NCBI RefSeq assembly: GCF_003946085.1
Contig: NZ_RHOB01000013.1
Coordinates: 1 to 64,000 of the forward strand
Direction: 5' to 3'
Source: Levilactobacillus angrenensis
GTDB lineage: Bacteria; Bacillota; Bacilli; Lactobacillales; Lactobacillaceae
Length of the DNA stretch: 64,000 nt
Every line of letters starts with the position of its first letter. Positions within the stretch are counted from its first letter, which is position 1. The notes under the pieces were generated by a model that saw only the letters and a program-made list of their open reading frames with translations, was not told the origin of the DNA and ran no database searches. Shown here piece after piece: positions 1 through 8,588 of the stretch. Made by a program: the position numbers and the translations under genes.

Positions 1-75
1 GTAATCAAGCGAGTCAGCTACGGATTCGGTTGTTTTAGTAGCTTTAGATTAAGGATTCATCTAGTATTCGGAATT

Positions 76-110
76 AAAAAGGCTGCCTAATCATAATACG
101 ATTAGGCAAC
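76..110 (-). terminator. hairpin with T-run on the minus strand
   Basis: A ten-to-eleven-base-pair stem (GCTGCCTAAT with ATTAGGCAAC, one wobble) surrounds a short loop, and the A-run just left of it is a T-run on the minus strand. It looks like a rho-independent terminator for leftward transcription, or the shared half of a bidirectional one for a gene left of the window. No gene is visible in bases 1-170. Confidence 0.5.
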
Positions 111-170
111 CTCAGACAGCCGATTACCAACAACAGTTGACAAAGAGCCCAGATTTTTTGCTTTCAGGGC

Positions 171-199
171 TTGACACGCTTCCTGAAAAAAAGTAATAT
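171..199 (+). promoter_or_regulatory. sigma-A promoter of the T-box leader
   Basis: TTGACA and TAATAT are separated by exactly 17 bases. The predicted start near base 206 lies just before the T-box stem I, so this promoter should drive the leader and the amino-acid transporter operon behind it. Confidence 0.8.
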
Positions 200-205
200 A
201 CTGTC

Positions 206-472
206 AATGAATGAAAAACGTTGAACGGAAGAGTAGAGTTGTTCAGGTTCTCCAGAAAGCCCCGCGGATGGAAACGGGCGGACTGAACGATTCGAACCAC
301 ATCTGTGAGTTGGTCGTCTGAAATGAGTAAGATGATCCGGGAAAAGCCCCGTTATCCGCTGGAGTTGCTAGCAACTCGCTGAGGTTTTCGTAGTGATATG
401 AAAACAAACATGAGGTGGAACCACGATGTGATCGTCCTCTTAGGTCTGCGGACCTAGGAGGGCGATTTTTTT
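206..472 (+). promoter_or_regulatory. T-box riboswitch, probably histidine-specific
   Basis: This leader has the parts of a T-box riboswitch. AGTA (232-235) forms the S-turn, and the strand opposite carries GAA, one base, a codon and A, the same spacing as in the Bacillus glyQS leader. That codon is CAC (298-300), a histidine codon. An 11-base-pair helix closes above the specifier loop. The T-box motif TGGAACCACG lies at 416-425, followed by a terminator hairpin (431-446 with 451-465) and seven T residues. Uncharged cognate tRNA should stabilise the antiterminator and allow read-through. One caution: the base after TGG is A, which would pair with a U discriminator, whereas bacterial tRNA-His usually has C73. 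The amino-acid assignment therefore rests on the specifier alignment. Confidence 0.85.
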
Positions 473-598
473 GATCCCGCCGCATCAGCGTGACGCTAGG
501 AACTCACTGAGTCGGCGTGGCGTGAGCGCGTCGAAAATCTGAGGTGGCACAGCGTTGAGACGCCCTCTTGAGAAGTTATTTCTCAAGAGGGCTTTTTT
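473..598 (+). promoter_or_regulatory. second T-box antiterminator/terminator module
   Basis: A second T-box motif, TGGCACAGCG (545-554), is followed by another terminator: a 12-base-pair stem (562-573 with 581-592) and a T-run. GAGG at 541-544 can pair with the CCTC in the terminator's left arm, giving a competing antiterminator. Only about 70 bases separate it from the first terminator, too little for a second stem I, so one specifier domain appears to sit in front of two decision modules. The transporter starts 22 bases downstream. Confidence 0.7.
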
Positions 599-620
599 AT
601 TTGGCGAAGGAGGAATCATT

Positions 621-1262
621 ATGAATTACGTGACGCAAATTTTACCATCATTACTTTCCGGGACGGGGATGACCTTATCCATCTTCTTCTGGACCATCAT
701 TATCGCAATCCCATTAGGTATCCTGGTGGGGCTGGGGATGACGACTCGCTTCAAGCCGTTGACCTGGCTCATCAACATCTACGTCTGGTTGATGCGGGGC
801 ACGCCACTGTTATTGCAATTAATTTTCGTTTTCTATGGGCTACCCATCATCGGGGTTGTGTTCCAACGGTACGATGCGGCGCTGTTCGCGTTTATCTTAA
901 ATTACACGGCGTACTTCGCCGAAATCTTCCGGGGCGGCCTGCAAGCCATTCCGGCGGGGCAATACGAAAGCGCACGGGTGCTACGGTTGACTAACTGGCA
1001 AACGTTACGCAAAATCGTGATTCCCCAAGTGGTCAAAATTGTTTTACCGTCCATCGGTAACGAAGTCATTAACCTGGTAAAGGATTCCTCCCTGGTTTAT
1101 GTCATTGGGTTAGGCGACTTACTGCGGGCCGGCAACGTAGCCATGGCGCGCGACGTGACGCTGGTACCAATGTTGTTAGTCGGTGTCATCTACTTACTGT
1201 TAACGGCGGTTTGCACGTTGGTTTTGAAGCGACTCGAACGTCACTACAGTTTCTGGCGTTAA
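621..1262 (+). CDS. amino-acid ABC transporter permease (HisM/GlnP type)
   Basis: This 213-residue membrane permease carries a polar amino acid across the cytoplasmic membrane with the ATPase encoded next. It has about five hydrophobic segments, the RGTPLLLQ motif of the polar-amino-acid permease family near residue 60 and an EAA-type loop near residues 113-135 that docks on the ATPase. The ATG chosen follows AGGAGG by seven bases; an upstream in-frame start would lie inside the terminator hairpin. The gene is first in a three-gene operon behind the T-box leader, so transcription should respond to charging of the matching tRNA. The specifier points to histidine as substrate, which is an inference. 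Confidence 0.9.
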   Translation: MNYVTQILPSLLSGTGMTLSIFFWTIIIAIPLGILVGLGMTTRFKPLTWLINIYVWLMRGTPLLLQLIFVFYGLPIIGVVFQRYDAALFAFILNYTAYFAEIFRGGLQAIPAGQYESARVLRLTNWQTLRKIVIPQVVKIVLPSIGNEVINLVKDSSLVYVIGLGDLLRAGNVAMARDVTLVPMLLVGVIYLLLTAVCTLVLKRLERHYSFWR

Positions 1263-1280
1263 AGAAAGGATGGTCAAAAC

Positions 1281-1916
1281 ATGTTAGAACTTAAAGGCAT
1301 TACGAAAAAATTTGGTGGGAAGACCATCCTCGACGACGTTAACTTGACTGTAGAAGATGGCAAGATTCTGACGATTGTCGGGCCTTCCGGAGCTGGGAAG
1401 ACGACACTGTTACGGTGTATCAGTGGGCTTGCCAGTGTCGACAGCGGGCAATTCTTGTTGGACGGTCAGCCGTTTGACCCCGCGACCAATCGGGACAACG
1501 ATGCGGTCATCGGTGTGGTCTTTCAGGACTACCAGCTGTTCCCGAACCTGACCGTGCGGCAAAACGTCACGTTAGCGCCAACCATGGTGCTGAAGCAATC
1601 CACTCAAGACGCCAACGCTGAGGCTGACCGGCTATTGAAGCAATTGGACTTAGGCAGTAAGGCCGACCTGTTCCCGTACGAATTATCTGGTGGGCAAAAG
1701 CAACGGGTCGCCATCGTGCGGGCCTTGGCGATGCACCCCAAGTTGTTGTGCTACGATGAACCGACGTCGGCGTTGGATCCGGATCTACGTAAGGAAGTTG
1801 AGCAGATCATTTTGAAGCTGCGTGACGAGGGCATCACCCAAATCGTGGTGACCCACGACATGCCATTTGCTGAAGCGATTGCGGACCAAATGCTACGCGT
1901 GGAACCCAAGAACTAG
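1281..1916 (+). CDS. amino-acid ABC transporter ATP-binding protein
   Basis: This is the nucleotide-binding subunit that powers the importer. Walker A (GPSGAGKT) is at residues 34-41, the Q-loop glutamine at 82, the LSGGQ signature at 135-139, Walker B (LLCYDE) at 155-160 and the switch histidine at 192, so it looks catalytically complete. At 211 residues it is shorter than the usual 240 or so, ending soon after the H-loop without the customary C-terminal tail. It lies 18 bases after the permease and 12 before the receptor gene, so the three subunits are co-expressed. Confidence 0.92.
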   Translation: MLELKGITKKFGGKTILDDVNLTVEDGKILTIVGPSGAGKTTLLRCISGLASVDSGQFLLDGQPFDPATNRDNDAVIGVVFQDYQLFPNLTVRQNVTLAPTMVLKQSTQDANAEADRLLKQLDLGSKADLFPYELSGGQKQRVAIVRALAMHPKLLCYDEPTSALDPDLRKEVEQIILKLRDEGITQIVVTHDMPFAEAIADQMLRVEPKN

Positions 1917-1928
1917 GGAGGTCATTTG

Positions 1929-2777
1929 ATGAGAAAGTATTTACGATTCTGGGCCTTACTGGCGGCTATCGTGGGGCTGGGTGGTCTCTTAGCGGGCTGC
2001 AACAACGTCACGCAGCGGGCCAATCAAGATGACACTTGGTCCAGCGTGGTGAAAAAGAAAAAAGCGGTCGTGGGCCTCGACGACAGTTTCGTGCCGATGG
2101 GCTTTCGGCAAAAGAGTGGCAAACTGGTCGGCTATGACATCGACCTCGCCCGGGCTGTGTTTAAGCTGTACGGCGTCAAAGTTGATTTTCAATCCATCGA
2201 CTGGAGCATGAACGTTACGGAGCTACACAACGGGACGATTGATTTGATTTGGAACGGCTTTTCCATTACGCCGCAACGGCAAAAACAGGTCGCCTTCTCC
2301 GATACGTATCTGAATAACGACCAAGCCTTGGTCACGTTAAAGAAGAACCACATCACCTCGTATCAAGACATGACGGGTAAGGTCTTGGGCGCCCAAACCG
2401 GGTCGTCGGGGGCCAACGACATTGAAGCACACCCCAAGTTGCTGAAGGACCGCATCAAAAATCACGAGGCCGTGACGTATGATTCCTTTACCAATGCGTT
2501 CATCGACCTGAATGTGGGGCGGATTCAGGGACTATTGATCGATAGCACCTATGCCAATTACTACATCAAACACCAGGCCCACCCGGAAGATTACCGGGTC
2601 ACGGTCGGCAGCTTCCCTAAGGAAAAATTCGCCGTAGGGATGCGCAAAGGGGATGTCACCATGCGGCACAAGATCAACGCGGGCCTGAAGCGGTTGGCGG
2701 CCAATGGCACCCTGGAAAAGATCAACCAGAAATGGTTCGGTAGCAACGTGGATACGCCACTGTTGCCAAAGCAGTAA
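1929..2777 (+). CDS. amino-acid-binding lipoprotein of the ABC importer
   Basis: This is the family 3 extracellular solute-binding receptor that delivers the amino acid to the permease. The first 23 residues form a lipoprotein signal ending in the lipobox LAGC, so Cys24 should be lipidated and anchored to the outer face of the membrane. The VGLDDSFVPMGFR and GYDIDLARAV segments are typical of polar-amino-acid receptors. A TTG codon lies directly before the ATG; the ATG is preferred and has a GGGAGG ribosome site nine bases away. The receptor is last in the operon, the reverse of the common receptor-permease-ATPase order. Confidence 0.9.
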   Translation: MRKYLRFWALLAAIVGLGGLLAGCNNVTQRANQDDTWSSVVKKKKAVVGLDDSFVPMGFRQKSGKLVGYDIDLARAVFKLYGVKVDFQSIDWSMNVTELHNGTIDLIWNGFSITPQRQKQVAFSDTYLNNDQALVTLKKNHITSYQDMTGKVLGAQTGSSGANDIEAHPKLLKDRIKNHEAVTYDSFTNAFIDLNVGRIQGLLIDSTYANYYIKHQAHPEDYRVTVGSFPKEKFAVGMRKGDVTMRHKINAGLKRLAANGTLEKINQKWFGSNVDTPLLPKQ

Positions 2778-2855
2778 AATTTGATTAGATGGGTGATTGC
2801 TGGCGGTCTTTGTCAGAGATGAACCCAGTCACAATCGTTAGGTTGAATAACTATT

Positions 2856-2897
2856 AGCGGCCATCCATTTGGTTTTGAATGTGGGTGGCCGCTTTTT
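2856..2897 (+). terminator. rho-independent terminator of the transporter operon
   Basis: AGCGGCCATCCA pairs with TGGGTGGCCGCT with one mismatch around a 14-base loop and is followed by a T-run. It ends the ABC transporter operon. Confidence 0.85.
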
Positions 2898-2939
2898 ACT
2901 GTCCACTGCAGGTTGAAAGTAGCATTTACGTGGTAGTTC

Positions 2940-3375
2940 CCGGAATGACAGTATCCTGTTCACTAAAATTAGTGAAACCAGGGCCTGCGTCAGCCAGGGT
3001 GATAATTGTCAGCAACACTGTGTTAGTTAAAGGCGGACTGTCAAATCAGCTGTCACCTGGGGCTGAACCAATTGTTGCTGGTACGCACTGCTGTAGCCGT
3101 GAGTCCGCCAAATATGGGTTCAGCCGTGGGAGTTGCCTTAGCGGCACGGTTCATGCCGCTTAGACAACTGGCGTCTTTAAGACGTGGGTTTCCGGCTCAA
3201 AGCGAGGCCGAGACCGTCCCTCAGGCTCGGTCCGGTCCGCCCACCGCGTTCCAACCCATAGTTGGCGGACGGTAGGCGGCCAGTTCTCACTATGAAGCTG
3301 CAAACGACAAATTTTTACGTCATGAACCGCGTAGTGAAAATGTTTCCACCTGATTTTCAATCTTCTACCTTGAGC
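2940..3375 (+). repeat. intergenic structured repeat, copy A (most complete)
   Basis: This gene-free stretch is the fullest copy of a dispersed repeat. Modules in order are: a piece with AGTGAAACCAGGGCCTGCG (about 2970-2990), a piece with CCTGGGGCT and CTGGTACGCACT, a GTAGCCG box, the stem arm TCCGCCAAATATGGGTT (about 3103), an inner hairpin, GGTCCGCCCACCGCG, the matching arm AACCCATAGTTGGCGGA, and a tail ending in CTGATTTTCA. The tail and left module recur at 40.6-40.9 kb and, inverted, at 36.4-36.6 kb; the core recurs near 17.0 and 22.1 kb. No coding potential is seen. The rest of the gap up to 3620 holds nothing recognisable. Confidence 0.8.
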
Positions 3376-3634
3376 TGTCCGCGAGAGTTGAAGGTTTTCT
3401 TAAGAAGCTGGTGTAAGGGGTAAGGAATTGCCGCTGGATTTCGTTGGTATTAGTAAGAGGAGTGGTTGTCAGTAATCACCACCGCAGCTAAGAGCTTGCT
3501 GGCGAACGACAGGCAACCAGTAGCAACAGTGTTTTGGCAAAATCAGACAATTTCAGCGCGGCTGCTTGTATTTCTGGCGCGCTTCCCTTAAAATTAGACA
3601 CCGATTAGTATTTTGCTAGAGGAGGCAATTGCGC

Positions 3635-4915
3635 GTGCATTTTCGCATACGAGACGGGGTAACGCTCGACCTGTTACCCACTAAACAATTTAAAACAATT
3701 GGCATTAAGGTGGACTTTGTAGCGCCACTGACGGCCACGGCGATCACCGCGCGAGCACTGTTAGCGCAGGTATTAGAGACCAGTACGGCGGCGTATCCGA
3801 CCCAAACGGCTTTGGCGCGACAATTATCACGCTTATACGGCGCTAGTTTTGGCATCAGCGTGGTGAAATTAGGGACCAAGCACGTGATTCGGTTAACGTG
3901 TTCGGTGGTTGATGAACAGTATTTGGATCAATTTGCTGATCAGACGCCGCTGTTTGAACAGGGGATGGCGCTCCTCAAGGCCGTCTTGTTCGAGCCACTG
4001 TTGCCAAATGGGCAATTTGACCCGGCCACCTTTACCCAACAACGCCAGAACCTCTTGACGGCAATCAAATCATTAGATGATGACAAACAATATTTAGCTA
4101 ACCGGCGACTTCAGGAATTGTTGTTCACTGGTCAGCCAGCCCAGGCCATGAGCGCCTTGGGTGACACTACGACCTTGGGTGAATTGACGGCGACCGATAT
4201 TTTAGGGACTTACCATGACATGTTGGCCAACGATGCGATTCACGTTGCCGTGGTGGGCGATGTCACGGCTGACCGGGTGCAAGCAGCCCTTGAATCATGG
4301 CCGTTGACGGACCGGCAGTTGACAGACGACTCCCCGTATTATCGTTGGGAAAAGCGCGCCGACGTGCAGGCCGGTGATGACGTGGCGCCCGTGGTACAAG
4401 CCAAGTTGAATTTGGCTTATCAACTGCCAATTTACCGTGACGACGCGGACTTCATGGCGGCAGTGGTCTTTAATGCGGCCTTTGGTGGCACACCACTGTC
4501 CTTGTTGTTCACCAACGTGCGTGAGAAGGCCAGTCTAGCCTATTACGCTAGCAGCAGTTACAATCCCTTCACCGGGACGCTGGGCGTTCAAAGTGGGATT
4601 CAAGCGGAAAATCAGGAGCGCGTCGTCGCCATTATTGGAGAACAACTCGCCGCGATGCAACGTGGGGAGCTGTCGCCAGAACTCTTAGCCGAGGTCAAGG
4701 CCAGTCTCTTAAATGCACGCTTGGCCGGGCTGGACAGTCCCCAACGTAAATTGGTCAGTCTGCTCAACAGTGAATTGACTCATTTGACGGAACCGCTCAA
4801 GACGTGGCAGGAAAAATTAGCGGCGGTCACCGTCGCTGACGTGCAACGCGTGGCCCAACAAGTCACGTTGCAGGCCACCTATTGCTTACACGGGGGTGCG
4901 CAACATGCTAACTAA
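3635..4915 (+). CDS. M16-family peptidase homologue, non-catalytic partner
   Basis: This 426-residue protein belongs to the M16 (pitrilysin/insulinase) clan and matches YmfF by position and length. It lacks the inverted zinc motif HxxEH that its neighbour has, so it probably acts as the non-catalytic half of a two-protein protease, as in other paired M16 systems. A conserved tyrosine-rich segment (LAYYASSSYNPF) lies in the C-terminal half. Two starts are possible: TTG at 3629, only three bases after the GGAGG site, and GTG at 3635 with good spacing; GTG is used here. It overlaps the next gene by about ten bases, so the pair is translationally coupled. The natural substrate is unknown. Confidence 0.85.
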   Translation: MHFRIRDGVTLDLLPTKQFKTIGIKVDFVAPLTATAITARALLAQVLETSTAAYPTQTALARQLSRLYGASFGISVVKLGTKHVIRLTCSVVDEQYLDQFADQTPLFEQGMALLKAVLFEPLLPNGQFDPATFTQQRQNLLTAIKSLDDDKQYLANRRLQELLFTGQPAQAMSALGDTTTLGELTATDILGTYHDMLANDAIHVAVVGDVTADRVQAALESWPLTDRQLTDDSPYYRWEKRADVQAGDDVAPVVQAKLNLAYQLPIYRDDADFMAAVVFNAAFGGTPLSLLFTNVREKASLAYYASSSYNPFTGTLGVQSGIQAENQERVVAIIGEQLAAMQRGELSPELLAEVKASLLNARLAGLDSPQRKLVSLLNSELTHLTEPLKTWQEKLAAVTVADVQRVAQQVTLQATYCLHGGAQHAN

Positions 4916-6194
4916 ACAAACGTATACACGGTTGGGTGAGACCGTCTTTCAAACGACTTTGGCTAACGGTTTGAAGGTTATCTTGGTCCCCAAAGCCGGT
5001 TTTCACAAGACTTTTGCCGTGATGACCACCAACTACGGGTCGACCGACAACGAATTCGTGCCGCGGGGCCAAAGTCAAGCGGTGCGGTTCCCCGATGGGA
5101 TTGCCCACTTCTTGGAACACAAGTTATTTGAAAAGGAAGACCACGACGCCTTTGACCTGTTTGGCCAATACGGCGCCAGTGCCAATGCCTTTACTAGCTT
5201 CACGCAGACCAGCTACTTGTTTGCGACGACGAGCCACCTGCACGAAAACCTGGACATCTTACTAGATTTCGTTCAGCAACCGTATTTCACGGCAGCAACG
5301 GTCAACAAGGAAAAGGGCATCATCGGCCAAGAAATTGAAATGTACGACGATGACCCCGGCTGGCAGAGCTACTTTGGCATGATTGGCCAACTTTATCCGC
5401 GTGAGCCGTTGCACATCGACATCGCCGGGACCGTGGATTCTATTGATAAAATTACCGCCGATGACCTGTATGCGGCGTACAACACGTTCTATCATCCCAG
5501 CAATATGAATTTAATTGTGGTGGGGCAGCTAGATCCCGAAGAAACGTTGGCGTGGATCACGGCAAACCAAGACCAGAAGACGTTTGGACCTAGCCAGCCG
5601 ATCGAACGAATCGCTTCGCCGCAGACGCCGGCCACAGAGATTGCGCCCACGACGACGCGGCACCTGACCGTCAACCGGCCTAAGGTCAGCATTGGCCTGC
5701 GCGGGTATGATGAAGTCCCAGCAGGTCAGGCGGGATTGGCCTACAACGTTGCGGTATCACTGGCCTTTGATTTACTGTTCAACGATACCAGTGACAACTA
5801 CCTACGTTTGTACGATGCAAACGTCATCGACGACAGTTTCGGCTATGATTTCCAAATTCAACGGGGCGCACATTTTGCCCAATTGGCCGGCGACACCGAT
5901 CATCCAGAATCTTTTGTTAGTGAACTAACTGCGATCCTGACCGATGCGCCCGCTCAACTATTGGCGGCTCAGGCACAATTTGAATTGGTCAAACGCGAAG
6001 CCATCGGGCGGACGATTGGCGCCATCAATTCGGTCGAAGCCATCGCCAATCAGTATGACGGACCGCTATTTGGCGGGGCCACCATCTTTGATGAACTGAC
6101 CGTTCTTGAGGGGATGACCTTCGCCGACGTTCAAGCGGCCATGGCGCAATTTCAGGCAGCCAGCCGGCAGACCGTTTATACGATTTTGCCGTAA
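4905..6194 (+). CDS. M16-family zinc peptidase (YmfH type)
   Basis: This is the catalytic half of the M16 pair. The zinc and catalytic residues are visible as HFLEH at residues 68-72, with a downstream glutamate in GQEIEMYDDDPG near residue 146 as third ligand. The length of 429 residues fits the family. The ATG lies eight bases after a GGGGG site inside the previous gene; a GTG nine bases upstream is a weaker alternative. It is followed by rodZ and pgsA, the order seen in Bacillus subtilis. Homologues have been linked to EF-P modification in annotation, but nothing here shows that. Confidence 0.88.
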   Translation: MLTKQTYTRLGETVFQTTLANGLKVILVPKAGFHKTFAVMTTNYGSTDNEFVPRGQSQAVRFPDGIAHFLEHKLFEKEDHDAFDLFGQYGASANAFTSFTQTSYLFATTSHLHENLDILLDFVQQPYFTAATVNKEKGIIGQEIEMYDDDPGWQSYFGMIGQLYPREPLHIDIAGTVDSIDKITADDLYAAYNTFYHPSNMNLIVVGQLDPEETLAWITANQDQKTFGPSQPIERIASPQTPATEIAPTTTRHLTVNRPKVSIGLRGYDEVPAGQAGLAYNVAVSLAFDLLFNDTSDNYLRLYDANVIDDSFGYDFQIQRGAHFAQLAGDTDHPESFVSELTAILTDAPAQLLAAQAQFELVKREAIGRTIGAINSVEAIANQYDGPLFGGATIFDELTVLEGMTFADVQAAMAQFQAASRQTVYTILP

Positions 6195-6306
6195 CGGAGG
6201 TTAAGAAACCGTTAAATCCTGAATTCTGGGTGTTGTGGCTGAAAATGCGGCGATGCCTATGCTATACTGCTTATAGAGAAATTTTGAACAGGTGGAGAAT
6301 TAAATC

Positions 6307-7245
6307 ATGAGTGATAACAGCAAAATTACATTGGGAAAAACGCTGCGTGATGCGCGTATCGCGAAGGGGTTCACGCTGGACGACCTGCAACAGACGACGA
6401 AGATTCAAAAACGTTATCTGATTGCCATCGAAGACCAAAACTTCGATGAGTTGCCTGGAGACTTTTACGTGCGAGCATTTATCAAGCAGTACGCCGACAT
6501 GGTCGACTTAGATGGGGCGGAGCTGTTAAAGCAATTTGACAGTGCTTTGCCGAGTACGCAGACGCAAGAATACGTCGATAAGGTCAATGAGAACAATCCG
6601 GAGACCCGGTCGCAACAGCGGCAAGTCGACGAGCGCTACGTTAAATTACGGCGGATGATTCCGGTCGTTGGGATCGTTATCGTTGTGCTGGTCATTTTGG
6701 TTGGTATCTGGGTCGCTGCGTCACACAACGGCGGCGGTACCACGAAGGATAACGTTGACAGCAGTTCGGTCAGCGTTTCCGGTAGCAGTTCGAACAAGAC
6801 GAAGAGCAGCAGTAGCAGTAAGTCATCTTCCTCGAAGAAATCTTCTTCTAAGAAGGCCACTAAGACACCTAGCTTCAAGCAATTGAGCTCGACGACTTCT
6901 GGGTCCACTTGGGAAATGAAGAATGCTTCTTCTAAGCCAAAGATGAGCTTGTCAGCAACTGGAAGTGCTTGGATGTCCGTTACGGTCAGCGGTTCCACTG
7001 TTTGGCAAGGGACCTTGTCGTCTTCAACTTCACATTCTTTGACGATTCCAAGTTCAGCAACGAGTGTGACCTTGAAGTTTGGGAATGCCCCAGCTACCAA
7101 GGTTAAGGTTGACGGCAAGAGCTTTGACTTTACGTCCGCAACCAGTACGAGCAACGCCACGAGTTCCAGTTCAACGACTGGTACCACGACGAGCTCTAGC
7201 ACCACGACTTCACAAGTACAAACTGTGACGTTGGAATTTAAGTAA
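6307..7245 (+). CDS. RodZ-like helix-turn-helix membrane protein
   Basis: RodZ links the MreB cytoskeleton to the cell-wall elongation machinery. The protein has an N-terminal Xre-type helix-turn-helix (residues 8-70), a lysine/arginine-rich stretch, one transmembrane helix near residues 118-140 and an outer DUF4115 domain. The outer part is joined by a very serine-rich linker, and a second Ser/Thr-rich stretch lies near the C terminus. This topology (cytoplasmic N terminus, outer C terminus) and the position between the M16 pair and pgsA match ymfM of Bacillus. The Ser/Thr stretches are probably flexible wall-spanning linkers. Confidence 0.88.
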   Translation: MSDNSKITLGKTLRDARIAKGFTLDDLQQTTKIQKRYLIAIEDQNFDELPGDFYVRAFIKQYADMVDLDGAELLKQFDSALPSTQTQEYVDKVNENNPETRSQQRQVDERYVKLRRMIPVVGIVIVVLVILVGIWVAASHNGGGTTKDNVDSSSVSVSGSSSNKTKSSSSSKSSSSKKSSSKKATKTPSFKQLSSTTSGSTWEMKNASSKPKMSLSATGSAWMSVTVSGSTVWQGTLSSSTSHSLTIPSSATSVTLKFGNAPATKVKVDGKSFDFTSATSTSNATSSSSTTGTTTSSSTTTSQVQTVTLEFK

Positions 7246-7315
7246 GACTCAAGGCGGGTCGGTCCGTGGCGACCGGCGCGCTTTTTCTTTGAGAAATTTT
7301 AAGGAGGAACTTTCC

Positions 7316-7903
7316 GTGAACCTGCCAAATCGTTTAACAATTGTTCGTATCATCTTGATTCCTATTTTCATCCTCTTACTGGTCTTGCCATTAGACTGGG
7401 GCCAAGTGACCTGGCTCGGGACCGCGATTCCCGTCGCCCAAGTCTGGGGGGCCGTCGTGTTTGCGGCAGCGTCCATCACCGACTTCTTAGATGGCCAAAT
7501 TGCCCGGCGCAATCATCTGGTCACCAATTTCGGTAAATTCGCTGACCCGCTGGCGGATAAAATGATTGTCATGACGGCGTTCATCATTCTGGTGTCAATG
7601 GGGGCTGTGCCAGCTTGGGCGGTCGCCATCATCGTGTGCCGGGAGCTGGCCGTGACCGGCTTACGGTTGATTGTCGTGGAAACTGGGGGCAAGGTCTTAG
7701 CCGCTGCCTGGCCAGGGAAAATCAAGACAACGACCCAAATGGTGGGAATCATCTTGCTATTATTGAATAACATTGGCTTTGGTGCCATCAACGTGCCAAT
7801 GGCATTGATTTTCTTCTACATCTGCCTGTTCTTCACGATCTACTCCGGAATCGACTACTTCGTCCAAAATCGCCAAGTGTTTGCGGAATCTTCAGCGGAG
7901 TAA
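7316..7903 (+). CDS. CDP-diacylglycerol-glycerol-3-phosphate 3-phosphatidyltransferase
   Basis: PgsA makes phosphatidylglycerol phosphate, the committed step to phosphatidylglycerol and cardiolipin, in the membrane. The CDP-alcohol phosphotransferase signature, DG followed by AR and then G, D and D at set spacing, is seen in DFLDGQIARR and FGKFADPLADK near residues 58-84. Four to six hydrophobic helices are present and 195 residues is the normal length. The GTG start sits six bases behind AAGGAGGA; an ATG 27 bases upstream lacks a site. Confidence 0.93.
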   Translation: MNLPNRLTIVRIILIPIFILLLVLPLDWGQVTWLGTAIPVAQVWGAVVFAAASITDFLDGQIARRNHLVTNFGKFADPLADKMIVMTAFIILVSMGAVPAWAVAIIVCRELAVTGLRLIVVETGGKVLAAAWPGKIKTTTQMVGIILLLLNNIGFGAINVPMALIFFYICLFFTIYSGIDYFVQNRQVFAESSAE

Positions 7904-7986
7904 CTGCGGTAAGCTGGCGAAGGCAAGTTAAAGGAAATTCGGGATTGCGTGAAATTGAAATGCCGGTTTGACGGGATTTGTTTAGT

Positions 7987-8380
7987 GTATTCCCCACAGG
8001 TGTGGGGGTGATCCTCCACGTTGGCGGTCTTGAATTGCTGCGTGTAAATATTCCCCACAGGTGTGGGGGTGATCCTACGTCACCATATTCTATTACCGGA
8101 AGTGCTGAGTATTCCCCACAGGTGTGGGGGTGATCCCTCGATCTACAATGATATCGGTTTTGAGCATCTGTATTCCCCACAGGTGTGGGGGTGATCCTAT
8201 CACATCAGAGAAAATCAATGGTCAGCGAGTGTATTCCCCACAGGTGTGGGGGTGATCCCCGCGTACTGCGGATTAAGGAGAGATAGATATGGTATTCCCC
8301 ACAGGTGTGGGGGTGATCCCTATCTAGTTTGTTTGCCGGAGTTAGCAGAACAGTGTTCCCCACAGCTATGGGCAGTTAAA
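7987..8380 (+). CRISPR. orphan type I-E-like CRISPR array, 7 repeats and 6 spacers
   Basis: Seven 28-base repeats begin at 7987, 8048, 8109, 8170, 8231, 8292 and 8353, each separated by a 33-base spacer, a strict 61-base period. The repeat starts GTATTCCCCACAGG and ends GGGGGTGATCC; its palindromic CCCCACA/TGTGGGG core resembles type I-E repeats. Repeat 2 starts with A instead of G. Repeat 7 matches only in its first half (GTGTTCCCCACAG) and then decays, which marks the leader-distal end and puts the leader on the left, in the 83 bases after pgsA. No cas gene occurs in the 64 kb. A weak hairpin and T-run follow. Confidence 0.97.
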
Positions 8381-8382
8381 GA

Positions 8383-8417
8383 GGTAGCAGTCAAATCCGA
8401 CGGCTATCTTTTTTTGT
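8383..8417 (+). terminator. possible terminator after the CRISPR array
   Basis: GGTAGC and GCTATC, with one G-U pair, can form a short stem with a T7 run directly behind. It would end transcription of the array before cinA. The 170 bases that follow up to cinA are AT-rich with no clear element except the cinA ribosome site. Confidence 0.5.
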
Positions 8418-8588
8418 GAAATCAACCGATTCGCGAGGTAAGATTAGCCGTGCTGACGAAATTTGTGGTACGATTTCAGTACAAGTGTTTTTCACTGACG
8501 ACAGGTTTTTGAAAAATAAATCGAGAAAAATAAAAAAATCCGCGAGTTTTTACGGAGTTAACTTTAAGTCACCTCAGGAGGGGTCAGC

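Noticed and set aside
2879-3360. Open frames across the intergenic repeat at 3 kb
   Set aside because: They follow the repeat, lack ribosome sites, and similar frames arise only from copies of the same repeat.
6636-7205. Long minus-strand frame opposite rodZ
   Set aside because: It mirrors the serine-rich low-complexity part of rodZ and has no start signal or domain.
7833-8180. Minus-strand frame across the CRISPR array
   Set aside because: Its repeated peptide units are translations of the CRISPR repeat; it is not a gene.
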